Shown: positions 1 through 9,847 of the stretch, one piece after another
How the letters are laid out: every line of letters starts with the position of its first letter
How positions within the stretch are numbered: position 1 is the stretch's first letter
Assembly: GCA_963555705.1 (NCBI GenBank)
Contig: CAUVWQ010000015.1
Span: 1-64,000 of the forward strand
Source: Ligustrum vulgare
Lineage: Eukaryota > Streptophyta > Magnoliopsida > Lamiales > Oleaceae
Reading direction: 5' to 3'
DNA: 64,000 bases
Translations under genes and position numbers: made by a program
Notes under the pieces: generated by a model
What the model was told of the DNA's origin: nothing
The model's input: the letters and a program-made list of their open reading frames with translations, nothing else
The model's database searches: none

Positions 1-69
1 GTAGCAGGTTCTGCTTCAAAGAAGAAAGTTAAGCCTGTGTTCGGATCATCCAGTTTTTTTGGTTTATAA
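1..69 (+). CDS. possible C-terminal end of a gene (terminal exon, cut by window edge)
   Basis: Frame 1 is open from the first base to a TAA at 67-69. It encodes about 22 residues, rich in Lys and Ser, ending in ...FFGL. The composition is less AT-biased than the spacer that follows, which fits the tail of a real coding exon entering from the left. The piece is too short to assign to a family. It could equally be a chance open stretch, since no upstream context is visible. Confidence 0.25.
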   Translation, partial: VAGSASKKKVKPVFGSSSFFGL

Positions 70-2306
70 ACCAAATTTTATACTACACAATTCCCTCAAT
101 CAATCTCTAACCATACACATTTTCTCTCTCAATTTTTTAACTACACGTCTTCCTCAAAAAAAAAGCAAAAAATGTGGTTTTCTTGTTGGATGTGTGGGTC
201 TTGCAGTTTGCACTCGAGGGCCATTCTATGCCCTGACTTTGGGAAACCTTTGCACGTAACATTTTCCTCTAGTTATCAACGCTTCTATATTTTGCTTGAA
301 GAAGCAAAATTTTCTTATTAAAGAAGAAGAGTCTTGACATGATCAGACACATAACCAACAACAATGCATACTTTCGGGGACCTCAGGCGACTTTTAGAAA
401 TTGGGCACCCGTCATTGTATGCATTCAATTGATTTTTTTTTTGTTTTTGTTTTTGTAATGTAACTAGATTTTTTAATTTAAAACTCAACAACAAAACGAA
501 AAACAAAATGTAATATTCAAAACATTTATATTATAATCAATTTTCAGTTATGTTTGTAAGTTAAATTAGATAGAATTAAATTAAGTAATATTCATAACAA
601 AGTCCTATTTGGATAACTTATAATAATTTAAATAAGAATAACATAATTAAATTATACAATAAATAAGATATAGATATCTTATAAATACTCGTTGGATAAA
701 GTAAATTCAAATTTTGGGAAAAACTTTCAAAATCCACGTACATTATAATTTACTAATAAAATATTATTTTAAGCAAACATGATATATTTTGTAATAAAAC
801 CGAGGAAATCACAAAACTTTCAAAAGGACTTGAATACTATACATTCCACATAATAATTAGCCCGGTTTGGTAACCATTATTTAAAATTAATTTTCAACGA
901 CACACTTTACTACAATGCCTTTCTGTTCCTTGATTTGGGAATTGCATTTCTACTGATTCTGTAGTCCTTTTCCCTTTTTTTTTTTCGTTTGACTAAGGGG
1001 TGGCTGGGTCACACATATTTTTTTCCCTTGCATTAAAACTCAGAAAAAAACTTATTGTACCCCGCAAGGGGCCCCACGCCCCCTCTTGTGAGGGGACGGT
1101 ATCCCGCGGTGAGTCGGAGGGGTACAAAAAGTCCCCCCCCCCCCCCCCCCCCCCTTCATTTAACACCTTTAAGTGCATTTTTCTTTTTTAACAACTTTCA
1201 GTTCTTGTGAGTAATTTTTCATCCTTTCAGTTCATGTTCCTGTCGGTGTTCATTCCTCAGGTTAGTTTTACATACATTTTTTTTATATGAGCTGAATGTT
1301 TTATTGATTTTTTTTTCCTGAGTGTTTGCTCACACGTTACACGAATTTTATCTGTTTTGTAACTGCTCTGGCTTGCATGATGATGAATCTAAGAAATTAT
1401 GATTAGCATGTTTGAAATGGAGAAGAGAAGAAAAGATTACTCTTGAAGATTTTGACTTCTTGATAGATTTCTTTATCCTATGTAAAGAGTCTTTGTATTT
1501 ATATTTCTTCTCCTTCTCATGTTATGTTCTGTGTATGTATTTATATTCGAACGATGCTGGATTGAGGTGGTGGAAATTACAGAACTTAATCCAGTTTATA
1601 AACATACAATTAACAAGTTTAATAAGATCTATTCACCAATATATACAAATTATCAAAAAGTAAATATAACACTAAAACATCGGTGATTCGACTGGTCTTG
1701 GAATTTTTTAACATTTATTTACAACAATATTACAATAATTTAACCAGTGATAAATTCAATCTTAACTCTCATAAAATAGGACAATTCAATTTAGTATACG
1801 CAAATAACAAGGTATCTAATAAGATTCATTTACCAATGCATACATGAGAGTTTTGCTTGGCCTTGAGATTTTTCACTTAATCACTTAATTAATTAATTGA
1901 CAAATATATTTAGAAAAATTAAAATAATTTCACTTATTTTATATAAAAAAATAGAGAGATTCGATTATTCTGTTCTTGGTCTAGAATCGAGATCCAAACC
2001 AACCCCTCGATTCTCAATTCTAATACACATTTAGGTATTTAATCTAACAAGAACGAAATTGAACCGCTCGAGTAGGTCCGATTTGATTAGGGAATTTTAT
2101 CCTGCCCTAGTTTGTCTCGTATTATTAGTTTTACTTGTGGGAACCAACACATCCGCCACCCTCTCACCTCCAACAAAGACAGTAAAATGAATACGATCAA
2201 AAAAAAAAAAAAAAAAAAAAAAAACGAAGGAAATTAATATGAAAAACAAAGCATAAAGCACGACCATATATGATAAATGCATTTTAATTTGTTCTGCGGA
2301 TTAGTG
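70..2306. other. AT-rich intergenic spacer, no gene recognised
   Basis: No ORF longer than 83 codons occurs and none resembles a known family. The stretch holds a GC-rich island around 1000-1155 that ends in a run of 22 C (1133-1154), many poly-A/T tracts and a 20+ A run near 2200. If the lectin receptor gene to the right has more exons, this stretch would be its first intron. I see no transmembrane or kinase-coding remnant in it. Confidence 0.6.
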
Positions 2307-2338
2307 CTAAGAGAGAGTGAAAAAAAAGGAGTTATTAC

Positions 2339-3557
2339 CTGAACTTTTCCTTTCTTTTAGAATTTCTTTTAGAAGGTAAAAATCCCGGGCCCGGCTCGTT
2401 TCAGAAACGCGTGGGTAGAAGCCCGTTGCATTACTCCAAATTTGACAACCAGTTCCATCTTGGAAGAGTGAGGCAAAAGCAATGCACGAGCAATTCTGCT
2501 TGCATACTTCACGACAGTCGAAGAAGCTCATGTTGTAACTTCCATCAGGCATGTAACCACGATCCAGATAATTTGTCGTACTAATGAAATCATTATCATC
2601 CTTCCTACATTCAGGCAATGTCTTCTCCTCCTCACAAACATTGTTATAACAGGAAAATTTTAGGAGATCTGTAGATTCTCCTAGTTCATTAGTAACATTG
2701 CCATACCTCCCCATTATAAATCTCGTCAAAGTGCCAGTCATATGACTCGTATTTACTGAATAAGTCAAGTACTTCTCATTCTCATTTGAAATGTAGCTGA
2801 AGCTGACATAGCCACTACTAGATAATCGAGAACTACTATAAGATTTAGCGAAATGTCCATTAATCCAAAGTCCACTAGTCTTGTAGACATTTCCCTGCCA
2901 CCATATTACCAACTGGCTTGTGCCATTTGGGTCTCCACCAATGGTGAAAGATCCCGAGGCCGGTACGTTGTAACTTATACAAGAAGTGAGCGACCATCGA
3001 TGCCCTGTCCTGAAATCAATGCCCAGTTTCATTCCAGGTAGAAGCGTGTCTGTAGGATAATCAAAGCTTTGCCATAATGTTCCATTAATAGAACCGTCTG
3101 GATTCAGTCCTCTCAGTACAAAATTACCATCATCTAGAAGTGTAGCGCTTGCATTTCTGGCTGCTGCCGGGGCTGAACTGAAAACACTGGGAACATTACC
3201 TCCACTGCATGTAAACTTCAAGTTGCCATGGGTGTCAATCATTATGCCCCCGGACGAGTCGGCAATTGGATTATTACGGTTAGCTACCCAAACTGCCTTA
3301 CTTGTATAATATGTTCCATTATGCCCCCCGTTGGAAAAAATTCCTAAATACCGGTTCTTTGAGGTTCCTGGGCTGAAGAACTGCAACCTAAATACCTTCT
3401 TCGCTGAATAAAGGGACTCCCAGTCCCTGAGTGGCTGTTGTCCTTGTAAAATTGTGTCTCCTCTTGTGTCAGCATAGGCTGCTGGGTTCACAAACAAGCA
3501 GTATGACAAAGTAAGAATAATGGAGATTCTTCGTTTAATCGACATGAATGGATACAT
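2339..3557 (-). CDS. G-type lectin S-receptor-like kinase, first exon (extracellular part only)
   Basis: This encodes the ectodomain of a plant G-type (bulb-lectin) S-receptor-like Ser/Thr kinase, a cell-surface receptor. I start at the Met at 3557 because it gives a classical signal peptide (Lys/Arg-Arg, then a hydrophobic run ending near AAYA). An in-frame Met at 3617 would add 20 residues. In this numbering there is a B-lectin domain at about 45-175 (VWVANRNNPI; WQSFDYPTDTLLPGMKLG), an S-locus glycoprotein domain at about 185-300, and a PAN/apple region at about 330-400 with paired cysteines (DCREVCKQNCSCIAF). The reading leaves the exon after codon 406 at a consensus donor (CAG then GTAATAAC, donor GT at 2338-2337), so the ORF end at 2307 is intronic. 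The transmembrane and kinase exons are not in the 2.3 kb to the left. They are either beyond the window or lost. N-glycosylation sites are frequent. The family role is established; function of this copy is not shown. Confidence 0.8.
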
Positions 3558-3617
3558 TTTTAGCAAAATCAAGAGTTTTGAATATGAGCAGAACTTGTGG
3601 GGTGTAAAAACTAGCAC

Positions 3618-3977
3618 TATGGCATTGTATCAGCTGCTTCGTTGACTGTGTTGCGCGTTGTACAAACTGACTTGACTTGGAGTCTACCATTAATATTTCA
3701 GCTTTGTAATAGGACTAATGTGTTTCCCGTGCATTAAAAAAAAAAAAAAAAAAAAATGTGTTTCCCGTGTTTTCCTTTTTTAATTTTTCCACCACCTCAT
3801 TAAAGAAATTTTTTGGTGGAAAATAGCTTAAAAAATGCTTTAGGATTGTACAAAGAAAAGATTTTATCTTATCTTAATATATATTAAAGTAGAATAGCCG
3901 TCACCAAAATTTGTACATAGTTTTCTGCCAAAAAAAACTTTCTACATTTGATAATTTTTGAAAAAAAAAAAAGTGTA
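3618..3977. promoter_or_regulatory. upstream region of the lectin receptor gene
   Basis: This is the 5' flank of the minus-strand receptor exon. Its first ~100 bp are repeated at 9745-9847. A further block (about 3775-3830, ACCTCATTAAAGAAATTTTT and flanks) recurs at about 10295-10345, so the duplication includes promoter sequence. A poly-A run lies near 3737-3757. No clear TATA box or other site could be fixed. Confidence 0.4.
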
Positions 3978-4400
3978 TTGACGTCCCGTAAGCACCTTAA
4001 GGGCAGGGCACCGTTTAACTTAGTGGTACCAGGGAGGCATTTGGAATTCTAAAGTTCCATATGTCCAATATTCGAAATCCCCTGGGGACGCGTCTACCTC
4101 GAGTGGAACAAATCCACACTACGCAATGGACATTCCGTGTGTTAACGTCCCGTAAGCACCCCAAGGGTAGGACACCGTCAACATAAAAAACTCGCTTTTT
4201 TATGTTGACGGTGCCCTGTCCTTGGGAAGCTTAGCTTAGTAGTACCAGGAAGGCCTTTGGAATTCTTAAGTTCCATAGGTCCAACGTTCGAAACACACTG
4301 GGGATGCATCCACCTCGAGTGGAACAAATCCACACTACGCGGTGGACAATCCGTGTGTTGACGTCCCGTAAGCACCCCAAGGACAAGACACCATCAACAT
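3978..4400 (+). repeat. dimer of a ~200 bp repeat with Pol III-like A/B boxes and terminal inverted repeats
   Basis: Two related units lie head to tail. The second (about 4202-4400) is bounded by inverted repeats: ATGTTGACGGTGCCCTG at the left and the complement of ATGTTGATGGTGTCTTG at the right. The junction at about 4158-4219 forms a long hairpin around the loop CTCGC. Each unit contains an A-box-like stretch (TAGCTTAGTAG at 4232-4242, 10 of 11 to TRGYNNARNGG) and a B-box-like stretch (GTTCGAAAC at 4286-4294). Pol III boxes suggest a tRNA-derived SINE, while inverted termini suggest a MITE. I cannot decide between the two. Confidence 0.6.
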
Positions 4401-4859
4401 AGTGTATTAAATATTTTAGCAAGTTGTGCCATTAATGACATTAGCATAGGCATCCGTGCTATGTTATTCATGGTATCAAGATGTTATTTTTCTTAATGTA
4501 TAAAATATTTTTTTTGTTTTATAATAATAATTATTCTTTTGATAATTATTATATTATTTTGAATTCGAAAAATATGTAATATGGATATCAAACTGAAGAT
4601 CTCAATGAAAAGTTTAATACAAGCTAATAAGTGAGAGTAAACTGTAAATATATTGTCAGTAAAACAGTCTCATCAAAGGTGAAAATTTTATTTTTTATAT
4701 ATATATATATATATATATTTCATTTTTAATCAGGAATTCCTATAAAATTATTGGTCAGAATGTATACTCACAGTCACCTATATCATAAACTGCACTCCCA
4801 CTCCTTTGTTACATAATAAAAGCCCATTTGAAATTCTGTTTAATATCAAATCGCACTAC
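4401..4859. other. AT-rich spacer with TA microsatellite
   Basis: Non-coding. It contains a (TA)n tract at about 4696-4718. No gene or element end is recognised, and the 5' part of the copia element that follows is missing here. Confidence 0.5.
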
Positions 4860-6704
4860 AAACATATGAAAGTGTTTGGTTGCTTGTCTTTTGCTTCCAC
4901 TCTCTCACAAGGCCGTAAAAAAATCTATCCTAGAAGTAGATCTCCATTTTCATAGGCTATCACTTCGGTGTTAAAGGTTACAAATTTCTTGATTTACAAT
5001 CTCAAATTGTTTTTATTTCTCACAATGTCATTTTCCATGAAAACGTATTTCCTCTTAAATCTAAACTCATACCTCTTCACATGATTCTTTCCCTGAACAA
5101 CACGTTATTACAAATCCTATACCAGACAACTATTCCTTTTCCTTTCTTCCTATGCCTTCTAATACTAACACTCAATCTCCCATAATTCCCTCAACTGATT
5201 CCCCATCCTTTCACTCCACTCGTACACCTTTTCCACAAACAAACTCCCCAACAGTTAGACCCGCTAAACCTATCCCTCACAGATCTTGTAGGATTAGAAG
5301 TGCTCCTCAATACTTGAGAGATTTTCATTTCCAGAAAGTTATCACTACAGATCCTGCATTGACTGACTCCACTACCTCTTCTCATTCATTAACAAGGCTC
5401 AAGGGACAACATTCAAGTACTATCTTTCCACTTTCACAAACACTTTCATATCACTGATTATCACCTAGTTATGTAGCCTTTACTTCATCCATTTCTACTT
5501 ATGTTGAACCTGCTAGCTATAGTGAACCTGTAAAGAGACCTCATTGGGTTAAAGCTATGGATAGTAAGTTGATGGCTCTTGATATAAATAATACTTGGAC
5601 TCTCACTAATTTACCACTTGGAAAAGAGGCAGTAGGTTGTAGGTGGGTTTACAAAGTCAAATATCATGCTGATGGCAATTTTGAATGATTCCAAGCAATG
5701 TTAGTCGCCAAAGGTTTAACGCAAAAAGAAGGGATAGATTATCATGAAACCTTTTCTCCCGTAGCGAAGTTGGTAACATTTCGGTCTCTTTTAACTATTG
5801 TAGTCATTAAAGGCTGGAATTTGTATCAATTTGATGTGAATAATATCTTTCTCCATGGCAATTTAGATGAGGAAATATATATATGAAAAGACCACCAGAC
5901 TACACTAAAGGAGATCAGAAGCTGGTTTGCAAGCTAAATTAAAGGATCTACGTTCACTGCCCTTTTGGTATATGTTGATGATGTTCTTGTTACAAGTACT
6001 TGTATGGATTCTATTCATTCTTTGCTAACCTTTCTGAGTGCTCAATTTCAAATCAAGACTCTTGGTGCTCTTAAATATTTTCTTGGCATAGAAGTGGCTC
6101 GATCTGATCAAGGCATACATATTTATCAAAGAAAATATGCTCTAGACATCCTTGCAAACTCGGGTTCCCTTAGTGTTAAACCACTAAAACTTCTAGTGGA
6201 TCCTAATCTGAACCTAAGCATATCTATAGGCAAGCCTCTTACTGATACTTCTATGTATCGCTGATTGATTGGATGTCTACTCTACTTTCTATTACTAGAC
6301 TAGACTTGAGTTTTGCTGGGCACAATTTGAGTTAATTTATGGTCACACCAAGACTTTTTCATCTTCAACCAGCTAACAACATCCTTCGATACTTAAAAGA
6401 ATGCTCCTGGCCAAGGAATTTTATTTCCATCTTCCTCTTCATTAACTTTACAAGCCTACTATGATTCTAGTTGAGCTTCATGTCTTGATTCTAGGAGATC
6501 GATCATTGGTTATTGCTTATTTTTAGGAAAGTCCTTAATTTCATGGCGCTCAAAGAACAAACCATTGTTTCTTCTAGGTCCTCTGCAGAAGCCGATTACA
6601 GGGCAATGGCTAGTACTTGTCGTGAAATTTTTTGGCTGAAATATCTTCTAGCTGATCTCCAAATTTCTCATCCTCATCTGGCTGTGCTATATTGTGACAA
6701 TCAA

Positions 6705-7449
6705 TGTAATGACCCAGGTCCCACTTAACGGGCTGTCCCAGCCGTTAGATCGTGATGTACTGTGCCCCACTGTACCAACGTAAATCTTTTCGGCATACTT
6801 TGTCCTCACTCGCACGCTCCCCGAGAAAACTTCCCAGGAGGTCACCCATCATAGAATTTCTTCAAGCTAAGCACGCTTAACTTTGGAGTTTTTAACGATG
6901 AACTTCCAGAAAAAAATATGTACCTTATTGGTATGAGTCGTACATATCAAATCTTCTTAAGCTTTCATGGCCTGGGTGTTACAATCACCCTCTGTTAGGC
7001 TCGTGACGTCCTCGTCGCGCTTAAACCATCAAAGGATCTGTTTTGAGGCGTTGGGATTCTAGAGGTGGCTCTTACGGGTTCAAGAAGTGGCTCCCGCCCT
7101 ATGTCGTAGCACATTGTCTCACATATCACATAGTTCCTGATTCTCGGTTGACGACCGGCTCTGATACCATTTGTAATGACTCGAGTCCCACTTAACGGGT
7201 TGTCTCGACCGTTAGATAACGACGTACTATCCCCACTGTACCAACATGGATCTTTTCAGCATGTTTTGTCCTAACTCGCACACTCCCCGAGAAAACTTCC
7301 CAGAAGGTCACCCATCATAGAATTTCTCCAAGCTAAGGACGCTTAACTTTGATGTTTCTAAAGATGGACTTCCAGAAATGAAGATGCACTTTATTGGTAT
7401 GAGTAGTACCTATCAAATCTTTTTAAGCTTTCATGGCCTGAGTGTTGTA
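6705..7449 (-). mobile_element. Cassandra TRIM (LTRs carry 5S rDNA-like sequence)
   Basis: A 745 bp element with two LTRs (6705-6983 and 7172-7449) and a ~190 bp non-coding middle. It is flanked by ATCAA duplications (6700-6704 and 7450-7454). Read on the minus strand, each LTR holds a 5S rRNA-like stretch (6816-6890 and about 7283-7357) with AAGTTAAGCGTGCTT and GATGGGTGACCTCCTGGGAA. Next to the 7172 LTR is a minus-strand primer site TGGTATCAGAGCC (7157-7169), the initiator-Met tRNA complement. These are the defining traits of Cassandra, a terminal-repeat retrotransposon in miniature with no coding capacity. The LTRs differ at well over a tenth of positions by eye, so the insertion is old. 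One terminal CA has become TA. Confidence 0.93.
6816..6890 (-). other. 5S rRNA-like segment in Cassandra LTR
   Basis: The minus-strand sequence follows the central and 3' part of plant 5S rRNA (AACTCC, AAGTTAAGCGTGCTT, GATGGGTGACCTCCTGGGAA), with differences between these blocks. In 5S genes these blocks include the internal Pol III promoter. This is LTR sequence, not a genuine 5S gene. A second copy is at about 7283-7357. Confidence 0.85.
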
Positions 7450-7683
7450 ATCAAGCTGCCATTTATATTGCAACAATTCTTGTGTTTCATGAATGAACGA
7501 AACATATCGAGTTCGACTGCCATCTAGTACGAGATAAGATTCAAGATGGGTCAATCATCACCAAGCATGTTAAGACACAACTCCAACTTGCAGACTTGTT
7601 AACCAAAGCTTTACCTTCATTTCTTCTTTTCACTCATTTGTCCAAGATGGGAATAACTGACATCTATTCTTGCGGGGGGCTTT

Positions 7684-7983
7684 GACATAATAATGAATCC
7701 ATCACACGGCCCAATGGATCAGCAGCTACCATACGACCCACAATATCAACAAAACCAACAAATGATCCAGCAACTTCAGCAAGGATATGCACCAGTCCAT
7801 TTCTGATACACAAGATTACCTATCTACTGTGCTTATAACAAACTATTTTCTGGCTAAATGTATAGAATTTGTTTGGATAAGAATATTCTTTGATTTCTCA
7901 TTGTATATATATTTTAAGTTCACAGCTTGTATAGATTATTATCTTTCGGAATGAATTAATACAATGAGTTTCCTCTTTCATTA
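7684..7983 (+). repeat. putative 3' LTR of the decayed copia element
   Basis: The stretch begins TGACATAAT directly after a G-rich polypurine run and is AT-rich, with a TATA-like run near 7905. It ends around TTTCA near 7980. There is no 5' partner LTR in the window, so both ends are guesses from position only. Confidence 0.3.
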
Positions 7984-8162
7984 CTTTATACCAGCTCCCT
8001 CTTCATTTTGAATCTTTTTATCCATTAAAACTTACATATTCTTATGGCATTCTTTTAATGTATGCCGTAAAATGTCACTTTGTTGTAGTGCTAGTTACAT
8101 GATTATAAAGTTCGAAATTATTAATTAACATTATCTGCTTCTATATTGGTATTGGCTTCAAT

Positions 8163-8925
8163 TAGGGTTGCAAGCTGGATTGGAAAATTAGATTTCGTTT
8201 CGAATTTTTTCAAAAAAATCTGATTTTGATTGGTCAGAAATCCGAAAATTTTCAAAAAAAATTGGATTGGAATGGAACGAGTTTCAAAATTTCAAAAATC
8301 TCGAAATTCCGATCAAAAAAATTTCAAAGTATTCCAAACATATTCTGATCCGAAAACTCTATTTTTTTTCCCGAATAAATTTCGAAAATTCTTGTATTTG
8401 CATTACAATTAATAATATAAAATCTAAGAAAATAATTTATTGATCAATTAATAAGATTAAAAATATTATTAATATAATATTTAACATATAACTAACGGGT
8501 AACACTTTCACTTAAATATACATCGAGTTATAGGATGAAAAAATGCTAGAAGTACAACATTGTTATCCTTCTTAACATTTATTTTATTGTATCATGATGG
8601 AAGAAATTATGTTAAATCTATATATAAATGTTATGTCTGTTGCGGTTTATAACTTTAATTATAGTTTTTCACTATGTTGAAATTTCGAACTCATTTAATT
8701 TTAAAAATTCAATTCCCCTAATTTCTTTTTTCATATACTTAAAGTTACTATAAATCTTAATAAAATATTAAATTTTCGAAAATTTTCGAATTTCGGTTTA
8801 GAATGAAGTTTGTGTATTCCGAAAATTTTGGAAGTAATTCGGAACAACATTTTGATTCCTAATCTTTTTGGAACAGAACTTAAAAACACCTATTTTCGAT
8901 TTGTTCTATCCGAAAAACAATCCTA
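8163..8925. mobile_element. hAT-like MITE, 763 bp, no coding capacity
   Basis: The ends are weak inverted repeats (TAGGGTTG at left, complement of TAGGATTG at right) flanked by an 8 bp duplication, GCTTCAAT / ACTTCAAT (8155-8162 and 8926-8933, one mismatch). 8 bp duplications and TAGGG-type ends are usual for hAT. The interior is full of short self-complementary AATTTTCGAAAATT-type runs. The related segment at about 12530 (GACTTCAAATATAGG) lacks the insert and marks the empty site. Confidence 0.7.
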
Positions 8926-9269
8926 ACTTCAATTATAGGATCAACATGTGTACATGTTTTGGAACTTCTTGTCTATCTATACATTGTTTACATTTACACT
9001 ATTAAAATATGACTTTTTGTTGACAAGTGTAATTTATAAAACATGACTTTTTTGTGTGTGTTTGATATTGTATAAAAAGAGTTTTTTTTTTGAAATGAAT
9101 AGTAGTTTTCTGGAGAATGGATGGTTGACATTTTGTTGAAAAGTAAAATATTGTGAACTTGACTTTTAATAAATGGTTGAGATTAAGTACTGTAGTAAAA
9201 AGAAAAAAAATTGTAGAAAAACAAAAAATGGCTTTGTTGCAAATATGATAGACAAATAATAAGCAAGTC
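8926..9269. other. spacer of duplicated segment copy A
   Basis: Non-coding. Its first ~120 bp (TATAGGATCAACATGTGTAC and following) align by eye with 12530-12610. Later pieces (ATAAAACATGAC; GCAAATATGATAGAC) align with 12765-12810. No genes. Confidence 0.5.
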
Positions 9270-9565
9270 GCCCCTCGGGACACATCCGAGTTGGTGGAAC
9301 AATTGCATTTGTGGGCTCGCAACCCTAGCGTGGAAAGTTCGATTCCTGGAAGGCACGTTTCTTGAAAGGGGGATTTTATCTCGAAGGCAAGACAATGTGG
9401 AAGGCAGTGAAGAGAGCTCTCTTGGGGCCAGGAGCCAACAAGGGCGTAATCCGCGGTTTACCTCCTCGAGTCACTGAGGGACCGGTGACTCGAGATCTAG
9501 GAAATAGTCTAGCTAAGTTGGGATATCTGGATATCAAAAAAAAAATATATAATAATAATAATAAT
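9270..9565 (+). mobile_element. tRNA-derived SINE with A-rich and (TAA)n tail
   Basis: The head is tRNA-like, with an A-box-like GAGTTGGTGGA at 9288-9298 and a B box AGTTCGATTCC at 9336-9346. The body is GC-richer than its surroundings, and the end is A10 followed by (TAA)n. It is flanked by a 15 bp duplication, AATAATAAGCAAGTC (9255-9269) and AATAATAAACAAGTC (9566-9580), with one mismatch. Transcription would be by Pol III and insertion by L1/RTE-type machinery in trans. ORFs on both strands within it are incidental. Confidence 0.85.
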
Positions 9566-9635
9566 AATAATAAACAAGTCAACATATACAAATGTTTTAG
9601 AATATATTAATAAAACTTAAATAAAAAATAATAAC

Positions 9636-9847
9636 GACAAAGTAAGAATAATACAGATTCTTCGTTTAATCGACATGAATGGATACATTTTCAGCAAAAT
9701 AAGGACTTTTGAATATGTGCAGAACATGTGGGTCTAGAAACTAACATCATGGCGTTGAATCAGCTGGCTTTGTTGACTGTGATGCGTGTTGACAAAGTGA
9801 CTTGACTTGTTGGAGTCTACCATTGAAATTTCAGCTTCGTAATGAAT
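9636..9847 (-). pseudogene. duplicated 5' end and promoter of the lectin receptor gene
   Basis: This matches 3505-3715 almost base for base with scattered changes. It contains the start codon region (MYPFMSIKRR, the signal peptide start) and about 100 bp of upstream sequence. Homology stops inside the signal peptide at 9636, where unrelated AT-rich DNA begins, so no lectin, PAN or kinase domain remains. Orientation is the same as the lectin exon at 2339-3557. Upstream homology resumes at about 10295-10345 after an insertion-like gap. Confidence 0.85.

Larger units (their letters stand above)
4860..7685 (+). pseudogene. copia polyprotein remnant (integrase end, RT, RNase H)
   Basis: In order: a KVFGCL motif of the integrase C-terminal region (4866 on); the Pro/Ser/Thr linker with RSCRIRSAPQYLRDFH (around 5280-5330); reverse transcriptase with [42 protein letters not shown] (part of 5520-5890) and the catalytic YVDD at about 5970; then RNase H with [14 protein letters not shown] and CDNQ ending at about 6704. 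After the Cassandra insert, reading resumes at 7455 with AAIYIA, KHIEFDCH and LADLLTKAL, and stops near 7685. Several in-frame stops and frameshifts (near 5455, 5690, 5885, 6264) rule out a functional product. The upstream domains that a copia polyprotein normally has are absent. Confidence 0.85.
4860..7983 (+). mobile_element. decayed Ty1/copia retrotransposon, 5' half missing, split by Cassandra
   Basis: Only the downstream half of a copia element remains: end of integrase, reverse transcriptase and RNase H, then a G-rich polypurine stretch (GCGGGGGGCTT near 7673-7683) and a putative 3' LTR. The left part (LTR, gag, protease, integrase core) is not found upstream. The Cassandra element at 6705-7449 sits inside the RNase H coding region. 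Many stops and frame changes show it is old. Confidence 0.8.

Noticed and set aside
993..1191. Overlapping frames ending in poly-Pro or poly-Gly
   Set aside because: They depend on the C22 homopolymer and have no similarity or start context.
2097..2282. Minus-strand 61-codon frame with a hydrophobic run, as a possible transmembrane exon of the lectin receptor kinase
   Set aside because: The hydrophobic run is poly-Phe from a T homopolymer. No splice signals or flanking juxtamembrane motif.
5152..5457. Separate 101-residue Pro/Ser/Thr-rich protein
   Set aside because: It is the linker between integrase and RT of the copia polyprotein; the RRS.R...P.YL.DFH-like motif is typical of that linker.
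6816..6890. Genuine 5S rRNA gene
   Set aside because: Only part of 5S is present, twice, within the LTRs of a TRIM with a clean target duplication. It is Cassandra sequence.
9362..9610. ORFs on both strands at the SINE
   Set aside because: They read through the SINE body and its (TAA)n tail. The tRNA-like boxes and target duplication explain the sequence.
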